Shown: positions 35,134 through 44,258 of the stretch, in pieces
How positions within the stretch are numbered: the first letter of the stretch is position 1
How the letters are laid out: the number at the start of each line of letters is the position of its first letter
NCBI GenBank assembly: GCA_030027265.1
Contig: JASENG010000003.1
Location: 62,001 to 126,000, forward strand
Length of the DNA: 64,000 nucleotides
Reading direction: 5' to 3'
Origin: Lysinibacillus fusiformis
GTDB lineage: Bacteria > Bacillota > Bacilli > Bacillales_A > Planococcaceae
Program-made: the position numbers and the translations under genes
The notes under the pieces: generated by a model
Seen by the model: only the letters and a program-made list of their open reading frames with translations
What the model was told of the DNA's origin: nothing
Database searches by the model: none

Positions 35134-35523
35134 TTGCTAGAAGTATATATAGATGGTGCAAGTGCCGGTAATCCAGGACCGAGTGGAATCGGTATTTTTA
35201 TAAAAGGTGAAGGTCATCATATTAAAATTAGCGAATATATTGGTGAAACCAACAATCATATTGCAGAATTTACAGCCTTAAATCGTGCATTGGAGGAAGT
35301 TGGCAAAATTGGCTCTTCCCTTATATCGATGCGTTCAGATTCAAAAATTGTTGTTGCTTCAGTTGAAAAACAATATGTTAAAAATGAAGAATACAAACCA
35401 TACTTAGAAAAAGCTATGCAAATGATTGAAACGATTGATATGTTTTTCATCAAATGGGTTCCTGATAGCCAAAATAAAGCAGCCGATGCCTTGGCTAGAG
35501 AAGCCATTTTAAAAAGAAAATAA
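35134..35523 (+). CDS. RNase HI-like protein (reverse-transcriptase-like RNase H domain)
   Basis: The TTG start follows a GTGGGGATC stretch that serves as ribosome site. The 129-residue protein keeps all RNase H acidic residues: Asp in YIDGASAGNPGPSG, Glu in HIAEFTALNRAL, Asp in MRSDSKIV and Asp in NKAADALARE, so it should be catalytically competent. It lacks the basic protrusion of E. coli RNase HI, as do the YpeP/YpdQ proteins of B. subtilis and archaeal-type RNase HI. It would cut RNA in RNA-DNA hybrids, though B. subtilis relatives showed little activity. Single gene. Confidence 0.8.
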   Translation: MLEVYIDGASAGNPGPSGIGIFIKGEGHHIKISEYIGETNNHIAEFTALNRALEEVGKIGSSLISMRSDSKIVVASVEKQYVKNEEYKPYLEKAMQMIETIDMFFIKWVPDSQNKAADALAREAILKRK

Positions 35524-35661
35524 GTAGAAACTTGAAAATTCTTTTTGTATTCTATGCTATGCAAAACTGCTTTAAGTTGTATAAGACATTGGAAACTTGC
35601 TTCAACAATTTGATTTTTCGCATTTATATAGCCTTGAGCGTTTTTCTGTCTTATCTATTTA

Positions 35662-35698
35662 TAAAAAAAGAATGTCTAAAAGACCCTTTTAGACATTC
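35662..35698 (-). terminator. Terminator of coaW
   Basis: GAATGTCTAAAAG and CTTTTAGACATTC form a near-perfect stem, followed on the - strand by seven T; it lies 13 bp past the coaW stop. Confidence 0.9.
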
Positions 35699-35710
35699 CC
35701 ATAACACATA

Positions 35711-36556
35711 TTATGATTCAATTGTTTTTGAAAGTTCTACTTTATACAATAAAGCTCCGATAGCACCAGTAAAGCCGCAATCATTTAAGAAAATCGGCGT
35801 GTGTTTTTTCAAAATTGTATAGTTGGCAATAACCTTTCTAAGTTGCTCATTATTTGTAAGTGTTGAACCGATATAGATAATGTTTTCACATTTTTTTTCT
35901 TCGGCAAACTGGATACTCAGTGTTGTAATAACCTCGCCTACCAATGCTTGAATCGTTGCTAAAAGGTCATTTTTTTCGGGTTTTACATTTTCTAAGATGT
36001 TAACGTTTCCAAAATTACTTGCCGTTAAATGCCCTTCAATCGGCGGTTCCATGCCTTTGAAAATATCCTTAACAAATAAATCAATTCCTTCACGGCTTCC
36101 AATGTTGGCATTTGCCGTAATCTGATCGAAATCTGATATACCTGTCATGATTGTTGAAAGGCCAGTTAAAGTTCCGCCACCGACTCCTGTTCCACCTACA
36201 CGAACATGGCTTTTTCCGTCCATATGATGAATCGAAGTTCCTGTACCAATGTTCGTAATAATAGCATTTTCAAAAGTGTGTCCGTTTTTCTCCTGTAAAT
36301 ACTTTACACCTTTAAATGTGGCTTCAAATTCAACTAAATATTGAATCGACTTCATCGTTTTTAAAACATCTAAAAGCTGCTTTGTTCGGCCACCTGTTAA
36401 GCCGATTTCTTCTATATGTGGATGATTTTCAATCCAAGCTTTTACTTGTGAAAAATCATTCGAAGGAAACACAACAAAATCCATTTCATTTTGCTCATTC
36501 ATATAAGCGACTTTCGTTAACGTTCCCCCTGCGTCAATACCTATTACATTTTGCAT
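35711..36556 (-). CDS. coaW: Type II pantothenate kinase
   Basis: The ATG at 36556 follows AAAGGAGAACGG and gives a 281-residue protein starting MQNVIGIDAGGTLTK, the phosphate-1 motif of the ASKHA fold; an upstream in-frame start would add 23 residues across a hairpin and is rejected. Other landmarks are TGGRTKQL, the ADENOSINE-type NIGTGTSIH and VGGTGVGGGTLTGLS, as in S. aureus CoaW. It phosphorylates pantothenate, the first step of CoA synthesis, and type II enzymes resist feedback by CoA. Staphylococci and some Bacillales use this instead of CoaA/CoaX. A long hairpin occupies its leader. Confidence 0.88.
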   Translation of the reverse strand: MQNVIGIDAGGTLTKVAYMNEQNEMDFVVFPSNDFSQVKAWIENHPHIEEIGLTGGRTKQLLDVLKTMKSIQYLVEFEATFKGVKYLQEKNGHTFENAIITNIGTGTSIHHMDGKSHVRVGGTGVGGGTLTGLSTIMTGISDFDQITANANIGSREGIDLFVKDIFKGMEPPIEGHLTASNFGNVNILENVKPEKNDLLATIQALVGEVITTLSIQFAEEKKCENIIYIGSTLTNNEQLRKVIANYTILKKHTPIFLNDCGFTGAIGALLYKVELSKTIES

Positions 36557-36578
36557 AACCGTTCTCCTTTTAATACGT

Positions 36579-36635
36579 GGGGATTTACTTGCAGTTAACG
36601 TCACTTCACTTGAAATCAACTGCAAATAAATCCCC
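36579..36635 (-). promoter_or_regulatory. Long hairpin in the coaW 5' leader
   Basis: GGGGATTTA-C-TTGCAGTT (36579-36596) and AACTGCAA-A-TAAATCCCC (36618-36635) can pair over 18 positions with one mismatch, with a 21-nt loop that itself can fold (TTCA/TGAA). It ends 23 nt before the coaW ATG and 10 nt before its ribosome site. There is no T run, so it is not a simple terminator. Confidence 0.6.
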
Positions 36636-36827
36636 GATTAGCGCAAACTAACCCGAAATCCAAAATATCAGATTCCAAATAGCTTCACATTTTAATCTCC
36701 CACACTAAACTTTAACTTTCTTTGTTTTATCGTGCAATGATTTTATCTTAGAATACTATCTACTTATAGACCAGGAAATTCGCACCATACAAAGGAGATA
36801 AACTAAGGAGTCTCAATGGTTAGGCGA

Positions 36828-37895
36828 TTATATATGTATTTCTTCTTTTGTGAACAATAATCTTTTTTCAAATTCGCCTACAATAGTTGATTCATATTTT
36901 TTAAGCAAGCCATACAACTTATTCTCATAGGCCGAAATCGTCAGGCTATTAAGTGTAAATTCATTTACAGCTTCTTCTGAATTTAAAATTTGCTGCAAGG
37001 TCATGGCTTCCATTTTAGGAAATACTGCATGATGTAATCGATTAATCTTTGATAAATGTTTTAATCCACTTCGCGTAATCAGCACTTTGTTGTGAATATC
37101 CAAAATAATATTCTTTAAAAATGCTTCTACTTCACTGTTTGGATGAATAATCGTTCGTAGTACTGTTTCTGTTACACCTTCTGCAATTTCACGTTGTTCT
37201 TCCTTTGTTTCATAAGATAATGTTTTATTGATTGTTTGTATAGTATGAACATCGATTGAACCTGATAAAGTGATTTCTCCAACTATATAGGACAAATATA
37301 AATCATACATATCATCCTGCTGTCTAAACTCACTCAGCACCAAACCAAAATCATTTGTTCGTTGTTTTTCAATTAACTCTTCTCCGTTAGTCTCTTTAAA
37401 AATATTAAACAAACTAATTGCATCCGCTAGAGCCCGATGTTGAATATTTGTTTCAATCTCATATTTTTCTAATAATTTCGATAGACTTGGCTGTTCTTTT
37501 AATTTGTTTTCTATCATATATTTTTGTTGAAAATCTACGAAGGGATATAGGAAATCTGGATTCATCTGATTTCGAAGCAATTCATCTTCCAACACTTTAC
37601 GGTCAAATTCACCAAAGGCAACTAAAACTGTTTCTCCTTCGCACCAGTCCATAAATTGCGGCATCACTTCATTTATAGAAGGAGCATGCAATAATTCTTC
37701 TGTTGAGATGCCCGTCAGTTTTTGTATATGGGCATTTAATTTTCGAAATTTATACGGTTGAATAAGCTGCGAAAATTCTTCGATTGTTCCATCTGGCAAC
37801 CATTTGATTGCACCGATTTCAATAATGTTTTGTTTACCACGTATCAATGTAGCTTCTACATCGACAAATATGTAAGTATATTTACGCACCAGCAT
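36828..37895 (-). CDS. DEDDh-type 3'-5' exonuclease with an extra C-terminal domain
   Basis: Residues 1-180 form an exonuclease fold: motif I FVDVEAT (about 10-16, with Asp and Glu), motif II around FGEFDRKVL (about 94-102), and motif III HRALADAISL (about 153-162) with the His-Asp pair of DEDDh enzymes. The length is 355, about twice that of KapD or DnaQ-like proteins; the C-terminal 170 residues are helical, resemble nothing I know, and may be a dimerisation or nucleic-acid-binding part. The likely role is trimming DNA or RNA 3' ends. Single gene. Confidence 0.72.
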   Translation of the reverse strand: MLVRKYTYIFVDVEATLIRGKQNIIEIGAIKWLPDGTIEEFSQLIQPYKFRKLNAHIQKLTGISTEELLHAPSINEVMPQFMDWCEGETVLVAFGEFDRKVLEDELLRNQMNPDFLYPFVDFQQKYMIENKLKEQPSLSKLLEKYEIETNIQHRALADAISLFNIFKETNGEELIEKQRTNDFGLVLSEFRQQDDMYDLYLSYIVGEITLSGSIDVHTIQTINKTLSYETKEEQREIAEGVTETVLRTIIHPNSEVEAFLKNIILDIHNKVLITRSGLKHLSKINRLHHAVFPKMEAMTLQQILNSEEAVNEFTLNSLTISAYENKLYGLLKKYESTIVGEFEKRLLFTKEEIHI

Positions 37896-38223
37896 TCCAC
37901 CTTAACTTTTCAAACAGGCAACAACCTGTATTTAGTGTAAATCTAAGAAGTCTCGAATTTTCAAATTTCAATCAAATGATTAAAATTTACAATCTATTAA
38001 CCTTATTGTAACGAAATAGAAAGATAATGACATGTTTATGTCACAAATCACATTATATCACTCATTAATAATAGAATATAGAGCGATATATAGAGCGTTT
38101 TATCTATCTCGTATATTTATACTGAAATGAATATGGTAAAAAATAAGATTATCTATTTTCTATTTCAAGAAATTTAATGTACCATTGTATTGATGTATTT
38201 TATGAACGAAAGGAACATCCAAA
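37896..38223. other. Intergenic region with a TGACAT palindrome and ATATAGAGCG repeats
   Basis: TGACATGTTTATGTCA at 38028-38043 is a perfect palindrome (arms TGACAT/ATGTCA) between the divergent exonuclease and synthase genes. ATATAGAGCG occurs twice close together at about 38079-38098. GAACGAAAGGAAC precedes the synthase ATG. Promoters are not clear. Confidence 0.5.
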
Positions 38224-39051
38224 ATGTCTGACAAAGAACTCCAAAAAGATGCGTTAAGAGTCTTAAAAGAAACGAGCCGTACATTTTATATTCCGATTAC
38301 CTTCTTGCAAAAAGAGTTAAAAACTGCAGTGGCTAATGCCTATTTAATGATGCGGGCAATTGATGAAATTGAAGATAATGAACACCCAGAGGTAACTAGT
38401 GAATTAAAGCACTCGATTCTTTTAGCCGTTGCTGATTTATTAAAAGAGGAACAATTTAATGAGCAAAAATATTTTGAGATTATAAAACCAGTGCAAGCCT
38501 ATCTATCCGAAGTTACATTACGTCTTGCTGATTGGATTTACCTGCTTCCGGAAGGGTCCGAAAAAATCGTCAAGGATGCCACAAGCGAAATGGCTGAAGG
38601 TATGGGGAAATGGGCAAAGAATGATTTTCAGGTCCGTACAAAAGAAGATTTAGACGAATATACTTACTATGTTGCTGGATTGGTTGGAGTCATGCTATCA
38701 GAGCTTTGGGAGTGGAATGCTGGGGTTAAGACAGATCGAGAGCTTGCGATTGGCTATGGTCGCGGGTTGCAATTAGTAAATATTTTACGTAATCAGGACG
38801 AAGATTTCCGGGAACGTGGCGTAAGTTTTGTTCCAGAAGGTTGGACAAGAAATGACTTGTTTGAATATGCAGAAGAAAATTTAGAAAAAGCAGACCTCTA
38901 TATGAAGGATATTCATAAACGTTCGATTTTATTATTCTGCAGACTTCCTCTTGCATTGGCACATAAAACATTAAAATCTTTAAAAGCAGGTAAAGAAAAG
39001 ATGTCTCGTGAAGAGGTTGAAAAAACGGTTGAAGAAATTCAAGCTGATTAA
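38224..39051 (+). CDS. Squalene/phytoene synthase-family protein
   Basis: The 275-residue protein has the trans-isoprenyl-diphosphate head-to-head synthase layout: SRTFYIPITFL near 18-28, the first Asp-rich motif DEIED at 47-51 (DxxxD), and the second conserved block QLVNILRNQDEDFRERG near 182-198. In most active synthases the second motif is DxxxD after NILR; here its first position is Asn. The family condenses two farnesyl or geranylgeranyl diphosphates, or, in the B. subtilis relative YisP, removes diphosphate to give farnesol. No carotenoid desaturase or hopene cyclase is nearby, so the end product is open. It is monocistronic with a terminator. Confidence 0.75.
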   Translation: MSDKELQKDALRVLKETSRTFYIPITFLQKELKTAVANAYLMMRAIDEIEDNEHPEVTSELKHSILLAVADLLKEEQFNEQKYFEIIKPVQAYLSEVTLRLADWIYLLPEGSEKIVKDATSEMAEGMGKWAKNDFQVRTKEDLDEYTYYVAGLVGVMLSELWEWNAGVKTDRELAIGYGRGLQLVNILRNQDEDFRERGVSFVPEGWTRNDLFEYAEENLEKADLYMKDIHKRSILLFCRLPLALAHKTLKSLKAGKEKMSREEVEKTVEEIQAD

Positions 39052-39054
39052 TGG

Positions 39055-39097
39055 ATATGGAGATGTCTCAAGCAATTGAAACGTCTCCATATTTTTG
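39055..39097 (+). terminator. Terminator after the squalene/phytoene synthase-like gene
   Basis: ATATGGAGA-T-GT and AC-G-TCTCCATAT pair, followed by TTTTTG. It may also serve the convergent diguanylate cyclase gene less efficiently. Confidence 0.75.
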
Positions 39098-39105
39098 TTC
39101 ATATT

Positions 39106-40668
39106 TCATGCCAATTGTACTTCAGCATAGGTTTGCACATTATTTCTGCCACTATTTTTTGCAGCATATAGCGCCTGATCAGCTTCTCTTATTGCATTAT
39201 TAATTGCCTCTACATGGTTTGAAGGTGGATTCTGAATCACTGAAATTCCGAAGCTAGCTGTCACTCTAAGATCTTTTCCCCCTACACTAGCACTAAAATT
39301 TGAAATTGATAGCCTGATTTTATCGGCGAGCTTTTTGGCATCTTCCATTTCCTTTGAAGGCAATAGGATGATAAATTCTTCCCCGCCATAACGACCAATT
39401 ATACCCTGCTTCTCTAAAGAGACCTTAGCCAGATGTGCTATCTCCGATAAAACAATATCCCCCGCCTCGTGTCCATATGTATCATTAATCACTTTAAAGT
39501 GATCAATATCAAACATGATCAAGGCCGCTTTGCATTCTTTTCTAGTTCCAGATTTTAAAAGTGCAGCAGATTGATCCATAAAATATCGTCTATTGCAGAC
39601 CTTCGTTAAACCATCATAATTTGCAAACTGCGTTAACTGCCTCTGCAATTCTACCCGTTCAGTGATATTCACAAAAGTAATAATATTGCTTAAAAGTACC
39701 CCTTTTGTATTCTCAACTCTTGAAAATCGAACTTGATAGTGGGAACTTCCAGCTTCATCTACATGCTCATATTCGCATTCTTCCCTACGAGAAATGAGTT
39801 CTGCCAGATTTTCATGTTTACCTAACGCTTTATGTATCCCCTTACCAATGGAATTACTCAAAGAAGGAATTACTCGAAGAATCGATTTATTAAAATCAAC
39901 AATTGCCCCGTTATCATCTAAAACAATCACTCCTTCAAGCATGTTATCAAATACCCTTTCCCTTGCAATGGGCCGTACATTAAACATTTTGAAAGAAAAC
40001 AGTGCTATCCCATGCAGAATAAACGATAGGCTCATCGTAACCGGGCCTAGGTCAATTCCATAAGGGCTTAACTCGTTTAAATAAAAGAAATTTGCAAAAA
40101 TGGGTACAAATAATCCTGCAATCATAGTTAAAAGTTGAATTCGAAATCGGAATACAGACTTTTTTACCTGCATTAATAAAATAATGATACTGATTGCTAA
40201 ACAAAGAAATAAATAAAGAGAATGCACATAGAAAAATGGTCCATATTCCAAGTCTGCTATAGGGAAAGGAGCATCTGCCAATAATCCGACTGACACGTAA
40301 TATAAATGATGCAGTTCGTTTGTATGATGCATAAATACTGTTATTAACGGGGGGCCAAACAGTATGAATACATACCTTTGCCTTAATTTAATGCCGACAT
40401 ACTCGAAGCACATCAATAATATAAAAACGGGAATATAGGGCATAACCATATACTCCATCCCAAGCCAAAACTTAATCTCTTTAAGAGTAGTACCAGCTAA
40501 TTCAAATGCGTATGAAAAGGTGAATACCGCTGACAATAAAGTAACAATTATATACGGTCTGGCACCTGGAGCATTTTTTAGCTTGAAATATGAAAAAACA
40601 GATAAAATTAAACTCAAAACACCCGCCAAGATTATGATTAGTCTATAAAAATATAATTCTTCAACCAT
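39106..40668 (-). CDS. Membrane-bound diguanylate cyclase (7TM-PAS-GGDEF)
   Basis: The 520-residue protein has seven membrane segments in about 1-225, in the pattern of the 7TM histidine-kinase N-terminal sensor, then a PAS domain (about 230-330, with VFDNMLEGVIVLDDNGAIVDFN) and a GGDEF domain (about 345-515). The active-site motif is GRYGGEEF, and FDIDHFKVINDTYGHEAGD carries the substrate-binding residues, so c-di-GMP synthesis from GTP is expected. The usual inhibitory RxxD I-site before the motif is absent (EKQG), so product inhibition is unlikely at that site. Single gene; the ligand is unknown. Confidence 0.85.
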   Translation of the reverse strand: MVEELYFYRLIIILAGVLSLILSVFSYFKLKNAPGARPYIIVTLLSAVFTFSYAFELAGTTLKEIKFWLGMEYMVMPYIPVFILLMCFEYVGIKLRQRYVFILFGPPLITVFMHHTNELHHLYYVSVGLLADAPFPIADLEYGPFFYVHSLYLFLCLAISIIILLMQVKKSVFRFRIQLLTMIAGLFVPIFANFFYLNELSPYGIDLGPVTMSLSFILHGIALFSFKMFNVRPIARERVFDNMLEGVIVLDDNGAIVDFNKSILRVIPSLSNSIGKGIHKALGKHENLAELISRREECEYEHVDEAGSSHYQVRFSRVENTKGVLLSNIITFVNITERVELQRQLTQFANYDGLTKVCNRRYFMDQSAALLKSGTRKECKAALIMFDIDHFKVINDTYGHEAGDIVLSEIAHLAKVSLEKQGIIGRYGGEEFIILLPSKEMEDAKKLADKIRLSISNFSASVGGKDLRVTASFGISVIQNPPSNHVEAINNAIREADQALYAAKNSGRNNVQTYAEVQLA

Positions 40669-40744
40669 TTATAATCTCCAAACTAGTCAAATTTATTTAA
40701 TTATATAATTTGTTTTCAATGGCTGACTAGCAATTTATTCACTG

Positions 40745-42079
40745 TTATTCTACTAATTCATTATAACGCTTTTGAATAAACGCTTGTTTCTGCTTTTCAG
40801 GTACCATATTTCCACCCGTTGACCATATTAGGTGAGTTGCATTTTCCATTTGCAAATTATTTTGCTCCAGATAGGAATTGCCTTTTTTTATGACGGCGAT
40901 TGGTCCATAAACCCCCGCATGAGCTGAAGGTTCCATGAAAATATGTTCTTTTTTCCACATCTCCTTTAAGCTTTCAAACAAGAAAGCATCCTCCACTGTA
41001 TAACATCCGCTTAGAATAGGCTCCATCAATTTCCCCACAAATCTAGAGGCTCTTCCAACTGCCAGGCCATCTGCTTCGGTTTGGTTCGATAACCCTATAT
41101 CGGTTACAGCAATCTCATCATGAAGACCTGACATCATCCCGATCAGCATACACGGGGACTGAGTTGGTTCTCCAAAAAAGATATGGACATTGTCAGCATA
41201 GATTTTCTTTAACCCATAAGCAACTCCACCTGGCCCCCCGCCTACCCCGCAAGGTAAATAAACAAATAATGGATGGTCAGCATCAACCTTTATTTTGGCT
41301 TCTTGCAACTGATCTTCAAGTCTAAGGGCTGCAACCGCATAACCTGCAAAAAGTGCCTTTGAATTTTCATCATCCACAAAATAACACATTGGGTCTAAAG
41401 CTGCCTGTTTTCTTCCTTCCTCCACTGCTTTACTGTAGTCGGAAGAATATTCAATCACTTCAACCCCTTTTTCACGGAGAAGGTGTTTTTTCCATTCCTT
41501 TGCTTCGCTTGACATATGGACCGTTACTTGAAAGCCTAGCTTTGCACCAATGATGCCAATACTTAACCCGAGATTGCCTGTAGAACCGACTGCTATTTTA
41601 TAGCGATTAAAAAATCGATAAAAGGCATCCTCGTTTAATTTTGCATAATCATCGTTATAATCGATTAACTTATTTTCAATGGCGAGCTGCTCTGCATGCT
41701 TCAGTACTTCGTAAATGCCTCCGCGCGCTTTTATAGAACCAGATATCGGTAAAGCATGATCGCATTTTAGAAGCAAATTCCCTGTAAACCCACTCTCACA
41801 ACGTTCTGAAATCCATTTTCTCATGGATGGAATTTCTTTTATGTTGGATTCAATGATTCCCTCGAATTGCTTTGTCTCGGGAAAAGCTGCCTTAATATAG
41901 GATGAAAAACGTTTTAGTCTTTGCTCTGCATCCACTACTTCCTCAAAAGCAAATTGTTCGAAACTCGGTTGTTTCTTCTCTTTTTTACTATTTAGCCATA
42001 AAACTGTTTTTGACATCTTTATGTCATCTAGCAATGGATAATTTTCCATAAGATTTTTAATTTTTTGTTTTTCAAACAT
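40745..42079 (-). CDS. dsdA: D-serine ammonia-lyase
   Basis: The start is set at ATG 42079 ([19 protein letters not shown]), 7 bp after the yqxD stop and behind an AAGGGGGA ribosome site; the open frame upstream is yqxD-overlapping sequence. The 444-residue enzyme is PLP-dependent fold II, with the Schiff-base Lys in [11 protein letters not shown] (about 116), the phosphate-binding [12 protein letters not shown], the glycine loop [11 protein letters not shown], and the C-terminal WSTGGNMVP typical of DsdA. It deaminates D-serine to pyruvate and ammonia, a detoxification or catabolic role. The usual DsdC/DsdX partners are absent; its operon mate is yqxD. Confidence 0.88.
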   Translation of the reverse strand: MFEKQKIKNLMENYPLLDDIKMSKTVLWLNSKKEKKQPSFEQFAFEEVVDAEQRLKRFSSYIKAAFPETKQFEGIIESNIKEIPSMRKWISERCESGFTGNLLLKCDHALPISGSIKARGGIYEVLKHAEQLAIENKLIDYNDDYAKLNEDAFYRFFNRYKIAVGSTGNLGLSIGIIGAKLGFQVTVHMSSEAKEWKKHLLREKGVEVIEYSSDYSKAVEEGRKQAALDPMCYFVDDENSKALFAGYAVAALRLEDQLQEAKIKVDADHPLFVYLPCGVGGGPGGVAYGLKKIYADNVHIFFGEPTQSPCMLIGMMSGLHDEIAVTDIGLSNQTEADGLAVGRASRFVGKLMEPILSGCYTVEDAFLFESLKEMWKKEHIFMEPSAHAGVYGPIAVIKKGNSYLEQNNLQMENATHLIWSTGGNMVPEKQKQAFIQKRYNELVE

Positions 42080-42086
42080 TACTATT

Positions 42087-42548
42087 TTATTCCCCCTTAG
42101 CTTGTGTCGAAATAGCACGTTCACAAATTTGTTGAAATTTATTTGCAAAGGAAATATTATTTTCTTCCGTTCGTTTTTTTGGTCCTTTGGTGCGCCCACC
42201 TGCCCTTCTAATTTTTGCACTTTCATATCGAAATGCCAACAATTGATCAATATTGTCAGATGTCATCTCTCTGCCATTTTGATCTACTACAAATGCCCCT
42301 TTCGCTATACACATCGCTGCTAGTCCATAATCTTGCGTAATGACAATATCATGCTTATTTATGGCATTAACTAGCTTAAAATCAACCGAATCTGCACCTT
42401 TAGGAACCATAATCGTTATTGCATTTTCTCTTTCGATCCTGTGAGATGTATCGCAAAACAAGATAGTTTCAATCTCATATCGAGATGAAATGGATAGCGC
42501 TAAATCAATCACCGGACACGCATCTGCATCAATTAATAATTGTAAAAT
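42087..42548 (-). CDS. yqxD: YqxD/YaiI-family protein (DUF188), apparently starting at AUU
   Basis: The family's conserved N-terminus, IDADACPV, is encoded here upstream of the first GTG, so the true start must be earlier. In frame, the only sensible position is an ATT at 42546-42548, which follows AAGGAGG with 9-bp spacing; a TAA stop lies seven codons upstream and no ATG, GTG or TTG is between. This gives a 153-residue protein with PIN-like acidic residues (Asp7, Asp9), [16 protein letters not shown], and a basic [13 protein letters not shown] tail. Function is unknown; the fold is nuclease-like. dsdA follows after 7 bp. Confidence 0.8.
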   Translation of the reverse strand: MLQLLIDADACPVIDLALSISSRYEIETILFCDTSHRIERENAITIMVPKGADSVDFKLVNAINKHDIVITQDYGLAAMCIAKGAFVVDQNGREMTSDNIDQLLAFRYESAKIRRAGGRTKGPKKRTEENNISFANKFQQICERAISTQAKGE

Positions 42549-42620
42549 CGTTCTTCTCCTCCTTCGTTAAAATCCATTAATTTATTATAGTAAAAAACCT
42601 TTTTATTTTAATTTCAATAC

Positions 42621-44083
<1,463 letters not shown>

Positions 44084-44111
44084 TATATTTATCTTTATCT
44101 ATTTAAATTCT

Positions 44112-44146
44112 TGGAGAGCATATCATTAGGATGCTCTCCTTTTCTA
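44112..44146 (+). terminator. Terminator of gdhA
   Basis: GGAGAGCAT and ATGCTCTCC pair over a 9-nt loop, followed by TTTTCT. Confidence 0.85.
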
Positions 44147-44258
44147 TTAAGAATGTCTTAACGAATTATAAAGTTTAGAATTTTCTTTCAATAGATGGTC
44201 ATTCCAAGATAAATATGATACAATTTATTTCGAACATCGGAATACAGGAGGGAATAGA

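Noticed and set aside
36800-36860. AAGGAG plus ATG on the + strand at the end of the exonuclease gene
   Set aside because: It gives only a 14-codon frame overlapping a real gene.
42080-42250. 57-residue N-terminal extension of DsdA
   Set aside because: It overlaps yqxD in another frame and is not part of the DsdA family; ATG 42079 gives the normal N-terminus.
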